A stretch of 64,000 nt of DNA from Acidobacteriota bacterium. GTDB taxonomy: Bacteria > Acidobacteriota > Terriglobia > Bryobacterales > UBA6623. The position numbers and the translations under genes are program-made. The DNA lies in assembly GCA_016125275.1 (NCBI GenBank), contig WGMB01000002.1:86490-150489 (forward strand), given 5' to 3'. The notes beneath the pieces were generated by a model. That model searched no databases and had not been told where the DNA came from. It saw only the letters and a program-made list of their open reading frames with translations. Below are positions 62,932 through 64,000 of this stretch, piece after piece (position 1 is the first letter of the stretch; each line of letters opens with the position of its first letter).

Positions 62932-64000
62932 TCAGAACGCGTCCGGAAAAATCACATACGAAAACAACAGCCCCAGCACGCCCGCGAACGTCACGTAGTA
63001 CGTCATCGGCTGGATCGTCTTGCGGATCAGCAAGCCTTCCTTACCCACCAGCCCGACGGTGGCGCTGGCCGCCACCACGTTGTGTACGGTAATCATGTTG
63101 CCGGCCGCGCCGCCCACCGCTTGCAGCCCCAGAATCACCAAATGCGGCGCGCCGATGCGGTCCGCCACGCCGTACTGGAACAGGCTGAACATCAGGTCGC
63201 TGACCGTATTGCTGCCGGCCACGAAGGCCCCCAGCGCCCCGATCATCGCCGCGAAGAACGGCCAAGCGCCGCCCGCCACCGCCGCCACCCACTCGGCCAG
63301 CTCCAACGGCATCGACTGCAGCCCCGAAGCGTTGTTGTCCGAGTCGATGAACACCCTCACCAGCGCCACCGCAAACAGCAGCGCGAAAGCCGGGCCGGCC
63401 AGCATCTTCGCCGAATCCGCCCAGGCCCTCTTCGTCTCCTGCCCCGTCATGCCGTGCAGCCAAACCGTCGCCAGCGACACCAGCAGGAAGATCGAGCCCG
63501 GCAGGTACAGCGGCTGCACGCCCTGTGACAAGCCCGTCCCCAAAATGTCGTTCCAGCTATACTGCACGCCCGACAGCCAGGCCTTCAGCGGCAGAAACGG
63601 CAGCCGCGTGATCACCAGCAGGATCGCCACCAGCACATACGGCGTCCAAGCCCGCCCCAGCGTCATTGCGTGGCGTTCCTCGCCCACATCGCCGGAGAAC
63701 GAGCCGGTCCACTCGCGGTCCCACTCCTTGCGCGGCGGAAAGTCCCATGGCTCGCCATCGGGCAGAAACAGCTTGCGCCGAGCCGCCCACACCACCACTG
63801 CCAGCCCGATCAGCGCCCCCACCAGCGACGGAAACTCCGGCCCCAGCGTCAGCGCCACCGTGGCATACGGCACGGTGAACGCCAAGCCGCCGAACAGCGC
63901 GAACTTCCAGATCTCCAGGCCCTCGGCAAAGGACTTGTTCTTGCCGAAAATCTTGGTCATCATCCCGCAGATGATCAGCGGGATGAACGTCCCCACGATG
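62932..64000 (-). CDS. L-lactate permease, N-terminus outside window (partial)
   Basis: About 356 C-terminal residues of a LctP/LldP-family lactate:proton symporter (about 550 aa when complete); the frame is open to the window edge. It is polytopic, with about 9 helices. Family landmarks are the large hydrophilic loop with PPRKEWDREW, the FAAMIGALGAFVAGSNTVSDLMFS helix and GLQAVGGAAGNMITVHNVVAA. Substrates are L-lactate, D-lactate or glycolate. The terminal residues are FSYVIFPDAF. No lactate-dehydrogenase gene is visible on this side. Confidence 0.9.
   Translation of the reverse strand, partial: IVGTFIPLIICGMMTKIFGKNKSFAEGLEIWKFALFGGLAFTVPYATVALTLGPEFPSLVGALIGLAVVVWAARRKLFLPDGEPWDFPPRKEWDREWTGSFSGDVGEERHAMTLGRAWTPYVLVAILLVITRLPFLPLKAWLSGVQYSWNDILGTGLSQGVQPLYLPGSIFLLVSLATVWLHGMTGQETKRAWADSAKMLAGPAFALLFAVALVRVFIDSDNNASGLQSMPLELAEWVAAVAGGAWPFFAAMIGALGAFVAGSNTVSDLMFSLFQYGVADRIGAPHLVILGLQAVGGAAGNMITVHNVVAASATVGLVGKEGLLIRKTIQPMTYYVTFAGVLGLLFSYVIFPDAF

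Overview
The window is a GC-rich chromosomal segment from an acidobacterium, most likely of the Bryobacterales/'Solibacter' group (class Terriglobia). The assignment rests on gene content. There is a secreted protein with the Solibacter-type C-terminal domain (55694-56632), Oar-like TonB receptors with an N-terminal carboxypeptidase-regulatory domain, DUF1549/DUF1553 + DUF1501 gene pairs, a membrane-anchored HTH/TolB-propeller regulator, a PEP-CTERM protein and several secreted sulfatases. No rRNA, tRNA, CRISPR array, insertion sequence or prophage is visible. Genes are densely packed on both strands, with many 4-bp or longer overlaps.

Layout: 0-3.3 kb is a housekeeping block, accD-folC-plsC, next to a partial coiled-coil membrane protein. 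3.3-7.2 kb holds a DUF1549/DUF1553 + DUF1501 pair. 7.3-12 kb holds small conserved proteins (DUF507, SirB1-like, SRPBCC) and a PhoD-like lipoprotein. 11.5-17.1 kb pairs a secreted PEP-CTERM protein and a large secreted protein of unknown family with a divergent membrane-bound one-component regulator. 17-21.4 kb has an intact sulfatase, an NRAMP-like transporter lacking the canonical metal motifs, and a sulfatase-family protein whose active site is almost entirely replaced. 21.4-28.4 kb holds a TerB-like protein, an SDR, a spermidine-synthase-like membrane protein, a nitrilase-family amidase and a DUF937-M48-Kbp run. 28.5-36.1 kb is a tandem pair of 1169-aa TonB-dependent receptors.

36.1-40.1 kb is the most interesting unit: a four-gene respiratory operon on the minus strand. 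Its order is a polytopic membrane protein, a Rieske protein, a b6-like cytochrome b, and a cytochrome-bd-family (CydA-like) subunit with a C-terminal haem c domain. There is no separate cytochrome c1 or CydB gene. A 9-bp inverted repeat and a TTGCATGCAA palindrome lie in front of it. I infer a self-contained quinol-Rieske-haem c-bd-like electron-transfer chain.

40.3-44.9 kb contains a second DUF1549/DUF1553 + DUF1501 pair facing a cytochrome c/thioredoxin pair. 44.9-49.5 kb has divergent glycosyltransferases and a secreted PHP/DUF3604 protein. 49.6-52.5 kb pairs a TonB receptor with a small secreted Cys/His/Met-rich protein, suggesting a metal (probably copper) system. 52.6-60.7 kb carries a prohibitin-like protein, an EEP-fold enzyme, a DUF4159 protein, a GH43-like glycosidase with a LacI-type operator 1 bp from its start codon, a DUF1801 protein, a second secreted PHP protein and a DUF1295 membrane protein. 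60.8-64 kb has a solo HicB-like protein, ilvD with a strong intrinsic terminator, and a truncated L-lactate permease. A covarying two-hairpin repeat occurs three times, at 55.5, 55.6 and 62.9 kb.

All assignments are by eye from translated sequence and remembered family signatures; no database search was possible.
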